64,000 bases of DNA from Plasmodium relictum (GCF_900005765.1 NC_041689.1:1116001-1180000), one strand, 5' to 3'. Positions 1 through 17,767 are shown, counted from the first letter of the stretch. Made by a program: numbers and translations. The notes: generated by a model from the letters alone, not told the origin.

Positions 1-1
1 T

Positions 2-2495
<2,494 letters not shown>

Positions 2496-4835
2496 TTTAA
2501 TATATTTATCTTCTATTCACTTTACATAAGAATCTTTATATATATATATAAATTTAATTTTTTTTTTTACTATTCTAGTTACTATAATTTTTTTTTATTT
2601 AAAAAGAAAAAAGAAAAAATAGTAGTTTTCTTTTTATAAAAAAAAAAAAAAAAAGAAAAGAAAAAAAGGAAAACTCTATAATTTTATTAGATTTAAATTG
2701 ATCGTGTGTTTTCTGTAATATTTTATCATAATAAAAACAAAATACATATATATATATATATATTTATATTTATATTTGCTTTTTGTAATAAAATTAATAT
2801 AATTTTAATATTTTTAAAATAATGTATTTTTTTTTTTTGTAGTAATTATTTAAGAAAAGAAAAAAAGAAAAATTATTGATACTAATGTATATAAAACAGA
2901 ATTATTAAATAATACGTTTGTAATAACATTATTTTTATTTTTTTATGGGACTATTATAAATAAAAAAATAGTGTATCAAAAATACAAACTTTATATGATA
3001 TATAATCATTATATTTATTTAAAATATTGTTAAAATGCTGTATTTAGAAATGAAAAAAAAGAAATTTTTAATATTCATGATGAAATAAAATACAGCAAAT
3101 AATAAAATTATCTGTGAAACGAAACATAAAAGAAGAAAAAAAAAAAAAAAGTAAACACCTTAAAATATGAATATATATATGCTAAATTATAAATAGATAT
3201 AAACATTTATGCTCTAAATATATACACAGAAATGTATTAGTATGTGATTATTTTTTAAAAGTTAATAAAATATAAAATTGTACAACCAAAAGGCAATAAT
3301 AAGTGCTGAAAGTAAAAAAAATAAAAAAAAAAGGCCCCTATTATAAAAATAAATATTGTGAATATAATTTATATATTAAACATTTTTGAAAGAGAAGAAT
3401 CCCTTTTTATATATATATGCCTTGTAAAATCAGAAAAATTATCTATATACTTCTATTAGTTAAAAAAAAATATTAGAACATTCTAGAAATTGTATAATTC
3501 TAAACTAAAATTATGAAAACTAGAAAAGAAACAGATAAATGTGTGTTTTATTTAAACAAATTATAAGAAACTGTAATTTTTTTTATAAGAAATAATTTAC
3601 AAACATCTTTAATAAAATATAATTCATTCAAAAACATTATATTTACTATCATTGCAACCTACTTGAATACTTTTAATTTTATATCATCCTTATATCCTGA
3701 ATTTTTAAATGAAATTTAAAGACTAAAAAAAAAATAATAATATATATTTATTTAATATCGTTTTACATTATTATCCAATTTCATAACTATTTAAAAAAAA
3801 AAAAAGAAAAATTATCTTAATTATTTGATGTATATATATATATATTTTTATAATACAGAAAAGTAATAAATCATCATTGTATCATGAAGAAAAAAAATTT
3901 TTATATTTTTATATATCATTTTATTTTGTATAATATAAATATACGTATGCTTTAACTAAAAAATTTTCTATAAATATCAAAATTTTTATAAAAAAAAAAA
4001 AAAATACTAAAATAATTAAACTTCCAGAATATAAAAAAATGAAAGAATAAAAAGTATCTAATAATTATTTGTTAATCCTTATGAGATATAAAAAATAAAA
4101 ACAAAAAGTAAATGAACCTTTTTTATTAAATTTTGTGTTTAATTACTTTAACAATTATCAAAAATATTATATTTAGTTATTTTATTGTAATTAAAATTCT
4201 TTAAATATAAATGAAAATGACTCTTACATGTTTTTACATTTTACAAAAGCATTTTTTAAATGTCTATTTTTGGGAATTTTTTAAGATACTACAATATTAT
4301 TTATAAATATTCTTTTTTTTTTTTTTTTTATAAAATCATTCTGAAATCTTATAAAATATATAATGTCTTATTTTTTAGAGTCTTCTAATAATTATTTTCC
4401 ATAAATCTTATACAAATAATAGTTTAATTTTATTTTAATTTAATAAAAAATATTTATAATATTCAGTATATGAAGAAAAAACACATTTCCTATAAATAAT
4501 AAAATAAAAGATTAAATTTATTATTTAAAATACGTATATGCACAATTTTTTACTTCTCATATAAAAGGAATATTTTTTAATCAATTTAATTTTTATATAT
4601 CTTTAATAAAAATAAATTTATTAGAGCAGAACTTTTTTTTTCTTTATTAAACAGCATGATTTATCATTTTAAATTAATATTACATAAATATAATAAGATA
4701 AATTATTACAATAATGTAAAAGATATTAATAAAAAAAAAGAAAAAAAGTATATAAATACTTATGTGAACAAAAACAGTAAATAGTTCTTTAAATAAGAAA
4801 TACTTCAAAAATAAATATAAGTAAAATTTTATAAG
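2496..4835. other. Intergenic region, CDC48 3' side and promoter side of the next gene
   Basis: About 2.3 kb of A/T homopolymers and short TA runs. I see no convincing ORF, tRNA or structured RNA. It should hold the CDC48 3'UTR and, nearer 4835, the promoter and leader of the large downstream gene, since both genes are on the plus strand. Confidence 0.6.
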
Positions 4836-7800
4836 ATGAATGAATTGAATGTAAAAAGAAAATTATCATATTTCAAAGAAATGAAACCTTATGTTAAAAA
4901 ATTTACAAATTATAAAAATTCTTTTAATGATGAATCTATTTCAAAAAGGAGCTTCAATATCTCTCAATTGAAAAATGAAAAAAATGAAAATTCCTCATTA
5001 CACGAAAATGTATATTATTCTAAATATAAAGATACACCTAATTTAGGTAGTAGTAAACATTCACACAATTTAAATAATACTAAAGATATAAATAGTTTAA
5101 AAAATACAAACAGTAAAAATTATATAGACAATTCAGATAAAAAGAATGATATATATGATTTAGAGAGCAAAAATGATTTAAATAATTTAAAAAGTAAAAA
5201 TTATATGATTATATTAAAAAATAATACTAATAAAAATATAACTAATACAAATAAAAGAAAATCAATATTTGAAGAGAAAAAGGGAAACATACTAAATAAT
5301 AACATAAAAAGAAAATATATCGAAAATAATAAGAAGAAAATTAATGAAAATAATAATGTAGAACATATCAACTTAGAAAAAAATATAAACTTAAAATGTA
5401 TTAATTCAAATAATAAATTTATTGAATTAAAATCATTGGCATCAAATTCAAAGAAAATAGAAAACCTAAAGAGTACTATTAGTGATCATATTGAAAATTT
5501 TCCACGTATTAAAAAAGTATTGTCTAAATTAAAAAATAATGATAAAGAATCAAAATTTAAATCTATATCTATATCAAAAACGCTTACTGATAAAAAAGAC
5601 AAAAAAGAACCTATAAATGAAAATATTTCAAATACAAATAAAAAAGATAGTATATTAATCGAAAAAAATAAAACGAAAAACGAAACAGCATATTATGAAA
5701 ATAGGAAAACAATTTCACGAATATCCCTTATTAAAAATAGTAAGATAAATCAAATATGTACTGAGATTAAACAAAATAATATTTCTGATAATATTTTAAA
5801 AAATAAAAGAGATGAAAATATTAATTCAGCAATTGATGATACAAAAAAGAATATCTTAAATATGAAAGTAAAAGAAATAAATAAGCCTTCTTTGCTTTGT
5901 ATTAATAAAAATGAAAAAAATATCAATAAATTCAATGGGTTCTCTCCTAAATATCTCTCTAAATATAAGTCTTCAATTCAAAAAAAAACAACTAATTCTC
6001 TGTCTAATGAAAAATTTCATCAAAATTTAAAAAAAATTTTAATTAATACAATTATAAATCCTCAAAAAGAAAAAAATATATCAGATCAACTTTTTCCAAA
6101 AAATTCATATGACACTATTAAAAAAGCAGATGCTTCTTTAAATAAAAGTATCTTATGTTATAAAGAAAATCTTAAAAATGCCATTAAAAGCGATTTATCA
6201 AAAAATTCTATTAATATAAAAGAAAAAATACCATTAACAAAAAATACAAATAATTCTGATGTAAAACAAAAGTTAATTAGAAGATTTTCTACAATAGTTG
6301 ATAGCCAACGTTTTACTTTTAAAAAAAATAATTTAACTAAAAGATTTAGCATTTGGGGAAATGAAAAAAATAATCTAGCAAATAACGAAAATAAATTAAT
6401 TCATGATAAATATAAATTAACTTATGATAAAAATAAGTTAGAATGCGAAAAAAGTATACAATTAAAAAAAATAGAAATTTATAATTACAAGAATTTTCCA
6501 AGTAATATAAATAATAAAAATAATTATAAATCTAATATATTATATAAACAAATTAATAATATAGAAGAAAAGAAAAATATATTAAGAAAGAGTGAGCCCG
6601 TTAAAGTTAAACAGCTCACATTATTAAACAAAAGAAATATCACATTAGAAAGTATTAACAAAGAAAATAAAATAAATAAATCAAAAGATGTGGAAAAAAA
6701 AAATGAGGTATTTTCAAGCACATTAAAAAAATTAAATACTTTAAATTTACCAATTAAAAAAATAAATGTTTCAAACATAAATAAAGAGTGCACATTTTTG
6801 AACAGAGATTTAAAAACGAATGCATATAAAAATTTCAATCAATCAAAAAAAAATATTAATATTAAACTAAATAAAGAAACGAATGAAAATCTAAAAAAAA
6901 ATGATATATTAGATCATAGAGTTGTAATAAAAAATAATTTGAGTATATCGAATAATTCCTTAATTAATGAAAAAAACGATACATTAAAAAATGACACATA
7001 TATACAAAGTAATAGTAATAATGAAAATTTAAAATTACGTGATAATCTTAAGTTAAATGGAAATATTATTGATGAAAATTATCTAAAAATTAATGATCAA
7101 ACACTGGAGAAAGAAAATAAAAAACATAATGAAAATAAAGATTACTATTCTCCAAAAATTAATTCAAGTCAAGATAATTTCCTTAAAACATGTTTTTATG
7201 AGGATAAATTATCAAGAAAAGAAGAGATTCAAGATAATTCTAAACTACTATTAAAAAATACTTTAAGTAAGGCTAACGATAATATTAAAAGTATACCTAG
7301 TTTAAATAATAAATCTGAAAAACTATCTAATTTAAATTTTAATGATTGTAATTCAAATATGAATTATTTTTCAGATGTCTCATCTTATAAAAAAACAAAA
7401 CATTTATCTTTTATAGGAATAAAAGAATCTAATGATAATAGTAAAAAAAAAAAAATTGGAAAGAAATTTATACTTGATGATAATAGAAATAACTCTGAAG
7501 ATAACTTCAATGATGAAAACAATTTCTTACTAAAAGAAAAAAAAAAAAAATTTATTAAACAACTAAATTTTGATGAAGCTTCATGGAATAATAAAGAATG
7601 CAATAACAATAATGTAAAAGAAAAAGTAAATATTCAATTTAAAGATGAAAAAATATCACCAAATAAAAAAATTATAAATATACTAGATGATAAAAGAATG
7701 AATGAAAATTCTGAATATAATGAAAAAGTAGAGAATATATTTACATATAGCAAAGAGAAAATATATAAGCAAGTGAATATTAGAAAAAATTCTTTTAAAT

Positions 7801-10800
7801 TAAGTATAAATAATAAAATTTTACATAATGATAAATTAAAAGAAAAAACAAATGATAAGATTGATTTGATTTTAAAAAAAAATGTTGAATTAAAAAATAA
7901 TAAAATAAGTAAATATAACCACAATGTAGTGATTGAACAAAAAGCTGATGAAATTTTTCATAAAAATGAAAATGTTGAAAATGATAATAAAGAAATATTA
8001 TGCTATAAAAATAATAATTCAAAAAATAGAAATGATTTAATTTCATATATAGATAATGATGAAAAAAAAGATGAACATAAATTAATCAAAGAAAATAGAG
8101 AAAAAATAAAAGAAGATATAGACATAAAAGGATATATATCGAAAAATATATATAACGACAAAATCAAATTACAAAATAATTCAAATAAAACATGTGATAT
8201 TGCACAAGAAATGGAGGAGCAACAAATCTTAATAAATAGCAGAAATAAAAAAAATAAACACGATGAAGATAATATACTATCTTTGAATAGCGTATCTTTA
8301 AATAATTTAATTCTTTCAGATAGTTATATAGAATACTCTAATGTTATATATCATAAAAAAGAAAAATCACATATGTTTAATGAAAGTGAGTATATTAAAA
8401 AAAATGAAAATTGTTTAAATAAAAGAAAAGTGCTAAGAAAATTAAATTATGAAAATTGGAGGAGTTTAAAAGAAAAAAAAAATAAGTATTTAAGATTTAA
8501 GAGATTAAATAAAAATAACAATGGTATAAAAAAAGTTAAACAAGATAGATTAATAAAAAAAAGTAAAAGTTTGATGAAAAGTGATAATTATAAAAAAAGG
8601 AAAAAATATGAATATGATCGTTCAGTTGAAAAAAATGAAGAGAAAAAAAAAATTAATCAAATAGAAAATAACAATAAATTAGAAACCAGCCAGAATAAAG
8701 AAGAAGAGCATAAAGAAAATATTATTTTAGAAAATGAAAATCACATAAAAAATGATAGATATCTGAATTCAAATAAAATATCTAAAAAATTTCTCTTAAA
8801 TAAATTCATGAATAACGAAAAGCAACAAAATGCAAAATACAATTTCTATTTAAAATTTAAAAAGAATTATAACCTCAGCTTAAATAATCTAAACAAGAAA
8901 ATTTTGAAGAAAAGAAAACTAAATAAAATATATGAAAATATATTTCATTTAAAAGACAAAGAAAACAATATAGATAATAATTTTCAAGTTATTGATATAA
9001 ATTTTTCCAAAAAACATGAAGAAAAAAAAAAAGTTAAAAAAAAAAAAATTGAAAATTCTTTAAATATTACTTCGAATTATTTAAAAAAAAAAAAAAAAAA
9101 AAAATTAAATTATCCTTTGGGATATGGTATTGAAGGAGATATTAAAATGAACTATCTCAAAAATTACAAAACAAGAGAGAGAAAAAAAAAAAAATTATTG
9201 AAAAATGATAATATATTTAATAATGAAACTCAAGATTACAAGGAAAAGAAAAATAATATAGTTAATATTGAATACCAAAAATATGAAAAAAAAAAAAAAG
9301 TAAAAATAATAGAAGAATGTGAACAGTTGGAAAAATATTTAGAGAAAAATAAAAATATATTTTTTTATGAGCATGAATGGATAAGTATAATTTTCCAAGT
9401 TATAAATGATGATAAATTTTATTTAGCAGAAAGGTTAATGACTTTAATTTTTGAAAAAGAGGAAGAGCTATACAAATGGTTCGTAGATAATAAAAAAAAG
9501 TCAAAAGAAAAAAATAATAGTGATTATAATGAAAATTGTGTTAACATTAATGATATAAATGAAAATAGTACAGACAAAAATAATATTAATAAAAATATAA
9601 ATAAAAAAAATAGAAAATTATCTGATTTTATGCAGCAAATCGTAGACAATTGCCCAGAGGAATGGCCCTTGTTAGATATAGGTATTCTAATCATTGTTTC
9701 ACAGATAGTTTGCTTTATTTTTAGTTTCAATAAATGGAATTTTTTCTGTGAAAGTTGCCGAGTTTTTGAAAAGCATTGTGTTGGTATTTTATTAAATTCA
9801 TCAATAATTAATTTTAAAAAAAATAATAATACAATTTTAATGTTTGAACATGAATTTTTCTATAAAATTATTATACCTAAAAATTATAAACCCTCTAAAA
9901 ATATTATAAAATATCACTCAAATTATTTAAAAAATGATTATCTAGTTAAAGAAAAAACTATCTTAGATATAATTTTTTTAGCTTTAGCATATTACATTAC
10001 TATTAGTCATAATTTAAATGAATATATAGAAAAAAATAATATTATATGTTATTTAAATTTATTTCATAAAAATTTTGATAAAAAAAAAGAAATAAGAGAT
10101 GAAGAAAACAAAAAAAAAAAGAAAACAAAAAAAAGTAAATCTCCTACGAATAAATGGAACTCTATCTATACTAAGAATATTAAACACAGATTTTCAGAAG
10201 ATTTACATAAAAATAAATCAAAGAAATATAATCATGACAAAAAAGAAAGAAGGAAAACTTATTTCGAAAGAAATTTGAGAAAAAGGCTGAGTATACTAAG
10301 AACAACAAAATGTATAAATAAGAGAGAGAACAATCAAAAAAATACTCATTTAAAAAAAATATATACAAATAAAGAAGATAAAATTATCAATGAGAATTCT
10401 GAAGTAACAAATGATGATATAGAAAATGAATTAACTAATAATAATGAAAAAGGAGATAAAATATCAAAAAGAAAAAATTCTCGAGTTAGCAACTATGTAA
10501 ACAATTTTGTTTTATTTAAGAATAATAACATTGATACTATTGTAAAATACCAGACAAAAACAAATTTCGAGAAATTGTTATGTTTAATAATAATAGAAAT
10601 TTTTAATTTAATATACGATAGTAGAGAATATTCAATTGAAAACATTTTAATTATAAGAAAATTTTTCCGAGTGTTTCTGAATATTACTCAAAAAAAATTT
10701 ATCTCCTTATCTATAGATTTACATTTAAAAAAAAATTATAAAGATGAGAATGATGAAAGCATAAAAAAAAAGGATTCAGAAGATTATAAAAAAAACGAAA

Positions 10801-13800
10801 ACGAAAATTATGATAAAAAAAACTATAAAAATGCGAATGGTGAAAAAGTAAATGATGATAAAAAATTAAATAATATCATACCACTACCTAATCATATTTA
10901 TGATAATTATAATAATATTTGGGCATGGATCGAAAGAATATTTTCTGAAAATTTTTATGAAATAAATAATATGCTATATAACTTATGTTGTTCTAAAAAA
11001 AATAATGCGGAAAATAATGAAATAAATATTAATTATGAAAAAATAGAATTGATTAGTCAAAATATTAAAAGATTTTCTTCTTTACAAAAACATAATTGTC
11101 TTATTTTAAAAAATTATTGGATAATTTTTGGATTAAAAGAAAAAATTAGTAATGAATGTTTAGCTTCAAATTCTCTGCTTCCTCATAGTTATTTTCCAAA
11201 TATTTTTTTACATAATGAGAATATTTTGAAAAATAATATTTTCTTTAAATTAGAAAAAAAAGATTTATTATATGATACTCTTACTTTATATTTTTTATCA
11301 TGGATAGAATGCATTTATAAAGTATTTCTTTCAATTGAAGAAATTCCATCTTTTCTACACTTACAAAATAAGAAATATCTCACAAATGATATAATTAATA
11401 AAAATGAAGATACTTTACAAGTATTTAATATATCATTAAAAAATAATGACTCTAATAAAAGTATACCTACATGCAAAGATTATGATAATAATAAATGTTA
11501 CAAACAAAATGAAAGAGAAAAGATTGAATTTTTATTAAAACAAATAAAGAAAAAGTTAAAAATTTACGATATACAGTGGCATGAACAATATGAGAAAAAA
11601 TATTTAGATTTATTAATATGTATGAAAATGATGAAAAAAAAATTTAAACAAAAAAAATTGTTTAGGAAAATTATGAAATATAATATATCATCTATATGGT
11701 TAAACAAAAGCCAAGTTTATTTACAATATATTCAAATAACAATTAATTGTAAATTTTTTTTAGGATCTTCTTATCATGAAATTTATTTATTTATAAAAAA
11801 AAATTATGAGCTTGTGATTCATATGATAGAGAACAAAGTAGATGAAAAAAAAATTCATGATGGATACGTAGAAGAAAAGGAAAAGAAAATTTATATTGAA
11901 GATGAAAATAACTGTACATATGAAAATGAAAACATGATTAGTGAAAATATTTTATTAATGGCTTGGGAGATTGCGAATTTTTATTTTTCTATTCTTTATT
12001 TTAAGTTAGAACTAAAAAGTATATTAATAGAAATGTTAAAGTGGATAAAAATTTTTGAAAAAGACGGAGAAAAATTTTTTGATTTTTTTAAATTTCGTTG
12101 TGTATCATATATTTTACATATATTAATATTTACAAATAAATATAAATATGCTCAAAAAATAATAAAGCATATATCACATGATTATTTTAACTGCAACTAT
12201 TTAAAAAAAGAATCGAAAATAATTTTAATAAATGATGATAATAATAATAGAATATATAATAAAATAGTGGATGCAAAGGATGATTTTATAGAAAATACAA
12301 CTATCAATATAAAAAAATGTTTTAATAATAATATTACGAATGAACTTAACAACGGATATACTAGAAGAAGCTTTTCAAATTATGAGAAAAAAGAATTACA
12401 TTCACACATTTTAAATAAATGTTATTTATATGATAAATGGATTAATTTCAAAATGAAAAAATATAATAATCTTATTATTTATTTATTAAAAAAGAAAAAT
12501 ATTGTTAAATTAATTCTATTTAATAATAAAAATTTAAACGTTCTTATGAAAAGGAAAAAAGAAAAGAAATTAATAAGACATGTAAGCATTAAAATGGCAA
12601 AATTACAAGATATACTATTATCAATATATTATCTATGTATAAAATTATATAAAAGTTATTATTACCATTCATCTATTCTTCATTATAATACTTCACAACA
12701 AATTTTAGCTGCATCGAAATATTTAAACATAGTTATAAAAAAAAAAGAAATAATAATGAATTACTTTCCTTTATCTTTTCAAAATAGCAAATATGTAAAA
12801 AAAAAAAATTCGATAAATGATTCTAATTCTTTTATTGAATCTCAAAATTTATTAAGTCTAGATGGTGTTTTTAATGATAATTTAAATTTATTAAATATTT
12901 CTTCTTTAAATAATGAAGAAAATAATAATTATTTCTTTGAATATAATAAAGAATGTATAAAATTAAATATAGAGGATAAAATAAATAATAATGAAAATAA
13001 TGATTTATTTTATCTTCATGCTCTTATCCTTAGTATACAGATACAATACACCTTATCTATTTCAATCATTATTTGTTCAGATTTATTTAATTTTTCAAGA
13101 AAACTGAAGAGATTAAAAAAAATCAAAAAAAGAAATAGAAACATACAAAAGGATAATTACAAAAAATTGACTTTTATTTCTTCCATATTTAATTATAAAA
13201 TTCTCTGTAAACATTATAGAATTATGAACATTCATGATATTAATGGAAAGAAAGAAAAAATGAAAAGAAAAAAAAAGAAAAAAAAAAAGAATAACAGTAA
13301 TAATTTAGATAATGGTATTAATAATGATAATTTAGATATTACTTACCCAGAAAAAAATCTGAATAATAATTTCATATTTAACGAAACAAGAAATAATACA
13401 AGCAAAATGTATAATAATGATATTGCCTTATCACAAAAAAATAAGAAGTTAACGAAATTTACTAATATTTCCTTAAATGATTTTAATAGCATTTTAAATA
13501 AAGAAAATAACAGAAATTATAATTCAGATATTATTACTTCAACAAAAAATAACTATCAAGAATTGATTGATAAATCTCCTTTAAGTGATTCTATTTTAGA
13601 TAACTATAGAAATTATAAGCAATATACTTTAAAGAAAGAAAAGAAAAATAACCATTTCAATAAATTAAAAATAAAAAAAAAAAATGACATAAATATAAAT
13701 AACAATTTTCATATTTTAATAAAAATTTCAACATGGTTAAGTAAGAACTCTGCATCTCAACTAATATGGATAGCACAGGTTTTCTTTCTTTTTCTTTTTT

Positions 13801-14331
13801 TTTTTAAATATGAAACATCTGAGAATTCATTTTTTTTTTTTTTTTTTTAATTTTAATTTTTCAGAAATTATTTAAAATGTATTTACCAGAACTATTATGT
13901 GTGATTTTAGCGCTTCAAGCAAATATGTTTAAGAATAAAAATATTTTAACAGTAAAATAAAAAAAAATTAGGAAATAAATTATTTTAATAGAGGATAATT
14001 ATTATTTTTGTCATAAAAATTATATGTGTGTTGTTATATATATGTAATATCTTATATATATTATTCACTGTATATTTGTTCCTTTTTTTTTTTTTTTTCT
14101 TAGAATATAAAACGAATTGACAGAATTTTGAAGTTATGCTCAGAAAATCCGCAGTTAGTTTATTTTGCTACAGAATCTTTAAAAAGTTACAAAAATAGAA
14201 AAAATTTGAAGAAATATAAAAATTATTTTAAATTAAATGAAAAATATAAAGAAATATTTTTGAATAAAAAAAAAGATATAAATAATTCAAAAGATATTTT
14301 ATATAAAGTTTGTGATTATTTTTTTAATTAA
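4836..14331 (+). CDS. Very large low-complexity protein (3,085 aa), function unknown; weak spatacsin-like C-terminus
   Basis: Three exons: 4836..13778, 13865..13951 and 14104..14331, all phase 0, giving 3,085 residues. The first 1,500 or so residues are Asn/Lys-rich and disordered, with no recognisable domain. From about residue 1,480 more ordered helical blocks appear between charged inserts (start EHEWISIIFQV, later DILLSIYYLCIKLYKSYYYH). The last two exons encode a well-ordered end (WIAQKLFKMYLPELLCVILALQ, then RIDRILKLCSENPQLVYFAT). That end, and the block ALILSIQIQYTLSISIIICS, faintly recall the C-terminal helical repeats of spatacsin (SPG11). I compared these from memory only, so function is left open. 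The first ORF runs past 13778 into a T-run, which is intron. The gene is convergent with the minus-strand gene ending at 14774. Confidence 0.85.
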
Positions 14332-14773
14332 AAATAAAATTATTTTATTTACAAATTAAAAAAATATATATGATTAAAAATTAAAAATAAAATTTTTATA
14401 TAAATGTTACACTTTTTCCGTTTTTTTTTTTTTTTTTTTTGTATTTATTTTAAATTTTAATTCTTATAAATGTGTTCTAAAATTTTTTATTAAGTATATT
14501 TTTTAAAAAAAAATTTTAATTATTTTAAAAATATTTTAAAAATATTGAAAATATATGTATATATATGTGTGTAAATAATATAAAAAAATGTTTAGTTTCC
14601 TACAAAAATATATATATAAAATAAAAAAAAAAATACAATATTATTAATTATTAATTCCTTAATTTAAAAAAAACTACTTTAATAATAATAAAATTAATAT
14701 ATCATTATTCTGTAATTACTAAAAATTTTAAGTTTTGCGAAATTTTTTTTATTTTTTTATTTAAGATTATTCC
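14332..14773. other. Convergent intergenic spacer
   Basis: About 440 bases between two converging stop codons. It is T- and A-runs only and presumably holds both 3'UTRs. No RNA gene or repeat is seen. Confidence 0.6.
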
Positions 14774-17767
14774 TTATCCAATTTTTTTAATATCGTTTTT
14801 ATTTAGCATGATATTTAACAAGTGAATTTTATTTGAGTTTATATCATTATCTATTTTATTTATATCTTTTTCCATTATAATTGCCAACAATTTTTGAGAA
14901 AAAAAATTATATAAACAATTATTTAAAAAATAAATACTAGAATGCATTATTTTAAATAAACTTAATTCTTCTTCTTTATCATTTTCTTCGTAAAATAAGG
15001 AAATTATTTTAGAAACATATTTATTATCTTGTTTTATATTATCTTCATTATACATTTTATTATTTGAATCGTCTTCATAAGAAGTAACTTCAGATTCTTT
15101 ATTGGAATTATTTATATCCTTATGTATATAACCTTTTTTAATTATATTAGTAGTATTTTCATCTAATAAATTTTTTTTTAAATCAAATAGACTACCAGAT
15201 TCATTGTCTATACTATTATTTTCTTTATTTATTTCTAAATATCTCTTTAGTATATAACTAAAATAATGCTCCAATAAAGGTAAGGAATTAGAAAAGCATT
15301 CTGAATTATAATTTTTTAAAATAAAATATAAAAAAAATTCACAATATTTAAATCCTTTCTTTAAAAAAATATTATAAAATATTATTAGGAAAATGCATTT
15401 ATTGGCATTAATATTTTTTAAATTATCAAGAACTTCTTTATTTACTTCTAGCAACTTCCTTTTTAGAAAATACGAGTCCAAATCATAATAAAAATTTTTC
15501 ATTTCTTCTTTTGATATATATATTTGAATTTCATTATCACATTTTTCTTCATTTTTATTTTGCTTTTTCTCTTTATAGATACCTTCATTTTCGCTGCTAT
15601 TATTTTTTTTATTTTTTCCTATTTCATCATTTAAAAATATTTTTTTAATATCAAATATAAATTTTTGTTTTTTTTCTATCTTTTTTATTATTCTTTCACA
15701 ATATTCATCAGACAACTTTTCATGTTTACCTATTTCAATATTTGGAGAATTAAACATTTTTTGAAATTCTAATTTTTTTTTTTTCCCATAATTATCTAAA
15801 AAATTTACTTTGGTGTTCTCTTTTCCATAATAACTTTCTTTTCTTTTGATAAACTTTGAAATTTTTAGTTTTTGAATTGAGCTTACATTTTCGTTATGTA
15901 AAAAGTCTTCACATAAAAACATACCATTCTTTATTAATTTATTATATTTAAATGATAGTTTATTTACAATAACATTATCATCTTCATATAAAAAATCCTT
16001 CAAATTTTCGTAATCATCACTAGATTCCTCATTTATTTCATTTTTTTTAATATTATTTTCCTCAAAGGTTTTATTAATAGTACTTTCTTCTTCCGATATA
16101 TTTACATTTCCATTAGAATTTTTTATATTGTCATCATTATCGAAAAAGATATTTTTTTCATTAGATTTGCTATCACTTTGATAAATTTCAGAAACATTTT
16201 CACTTTTTAATTTTAATGTTTCATTTTCTACCTGGGCATTTTCTTCTTTACCTTTTAACTCTTTTAATGTAAAAATGCATGATGTATTCTTGTTTGTTAA
16301 TTCATATGTTTCAATTATATCACTATTTAATGATGGTAGTAAACTTATTTCTTTAATTTCATTTTCATTTACATTTTTCATATCATTAAATGAATAATCT
16401 GAATTATCCTCTAATTTAAATTGATCTAAATATTCTACAACAATTTTGAGATTTTCTTGTAATAAAAAAAAAACAATTGGGTTTTTTAAAAAAGGAACAT
16501 TTCCTAATTTACTTTTACGATATATTTTATCTACATATTTAGAATAAATAAATAAAGAGAAAAAAAAGGTATCAGATTCTCTTGTATTAATTTTATAGCC
16601 TTCTTTTATACATAAAATTTTTAAATCATTTAAGTTGTTATGTTCACCAAAATTTTCATTATGTGTATAAGTGATTACTTCACATGATTCTGATGAGAGT
16701 GAAACCAAAATTTTCCATTCAGTTATATAGGTAGTTTTAATAAAATTTTTTCTATCAAAATTTTCAAAAAAAAAATCATTTATAGAATAATTAACTCTTT
16801 TCATTTCATCCTCTTCTATATTTATATCATATGTAATACTTGTTAAATCATTTGATTCATTATATAAAACTACTATAAATAATTTTTTCTTTTTTTTATC
16901 AGATTCTAATATTTTTGCACAAATTATATTACAACATTCATATTTCATATCTATTTCTTTACTAATGATGCTTAAATCATAAGAACATGTCTTATTTTCA
17001 TCTTTTAAAATAAATGTTTCCTCATTTGAATATGAAAACAAAAATATTCCATTCTTTTCATCAATATTATTAATAGAATTTATAAAATCAGAAGATTCAT
17101 ATATTATTTTATCCTTTAAAAGAAATATTTTTTCATCTTCACTTAATATTAAAAACTCGAAATTATCTAAAAAAAAAAAATATGCATTTATATAAAATGA
17201 AGAATGTATCATAAAAATAAAATGAAATTAAAAAAAACTTTAATTGTTCAAATTATATCAGTAATCATTTTCTTTCATTATATGGATTTATTTTCAATTA
17301 CTATTTATTTTATTATTTTTTTTTTTTATATATATAGTACCTATATATTTTAGTTGTTTTATTTTAAGGTAAATATTACAATATAGCATTATTTCATCAT
17401 TATTATAATCAAATATATAAATATTAGATTTATCAGTGTATATAAATGATAAATCGTCATTTTTATTATTTTCTATTAATAAGGGGTTTTCTTCAAAAGG
17501 TAAGGATTTAATATTTATATTATTATTATCATTGTCAATTTTATATAAAAAATCAGATAAAGAAAAAATATTTAAATTTTTATTATATATATAAAAACCT
17601 TTTTGTTTTACATTACTAATAATAAAATTATTATTGGAAATTTTATTTTCTAAATTTCCTATTTTTTTTTTTTTTCTCTCTTCATCTAGCATACAAAAGA
17701 AAGATCCATGTTGAAATTTAAAGTATTCTGATTCTTCTATAGACTCAATTTCATTAATTTCAACCAT
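14774..17767 (-). CDS. Probable Nup214/Nup159-type beta-propeller nucleoporin
   Basis: Two exons on the minus strand, 17341..17767 and 14774..17166, phase 1, giving 939 residues. The donor GTACTA follows KQLKYI and the acceptor lies inside a T-run (ends at 17167). This removes the apparent internal start at 17212 and gives a join KQLKYI-D-NFEFLIL. The N-terminal 350 residues look like beta-propeller blades with repeated hydrophobic strand pairs. Two stretches match my memory of the Nup214 propeller: NFIISNVKQKGFYIYNKNL (like the AVSNKYGLVFAGG blade) and YITEWKILVSLSSESCEVI (like YIEEWDLVLAASAASTEVS), followed by a blade around KNPIVFFLLQENLKIV. The rest is acidic, low-complexity and partly helical. 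I see no FG repeats, unlike animal and yeast relatives. Nup214/Nup159 anchors the mRNA-export helicase DDX19/Dbp5 on the cytoplasmic face of the pore. The family call is inference from pattern. Confidence 0.5.

Noticed and set aside
5750-10368. Several minus-strand open frames inside the giant plus-strand gene
   Set aside because: Phe/Leu/Ile-rich shadows of Lys/Asn codons on the coding strand.
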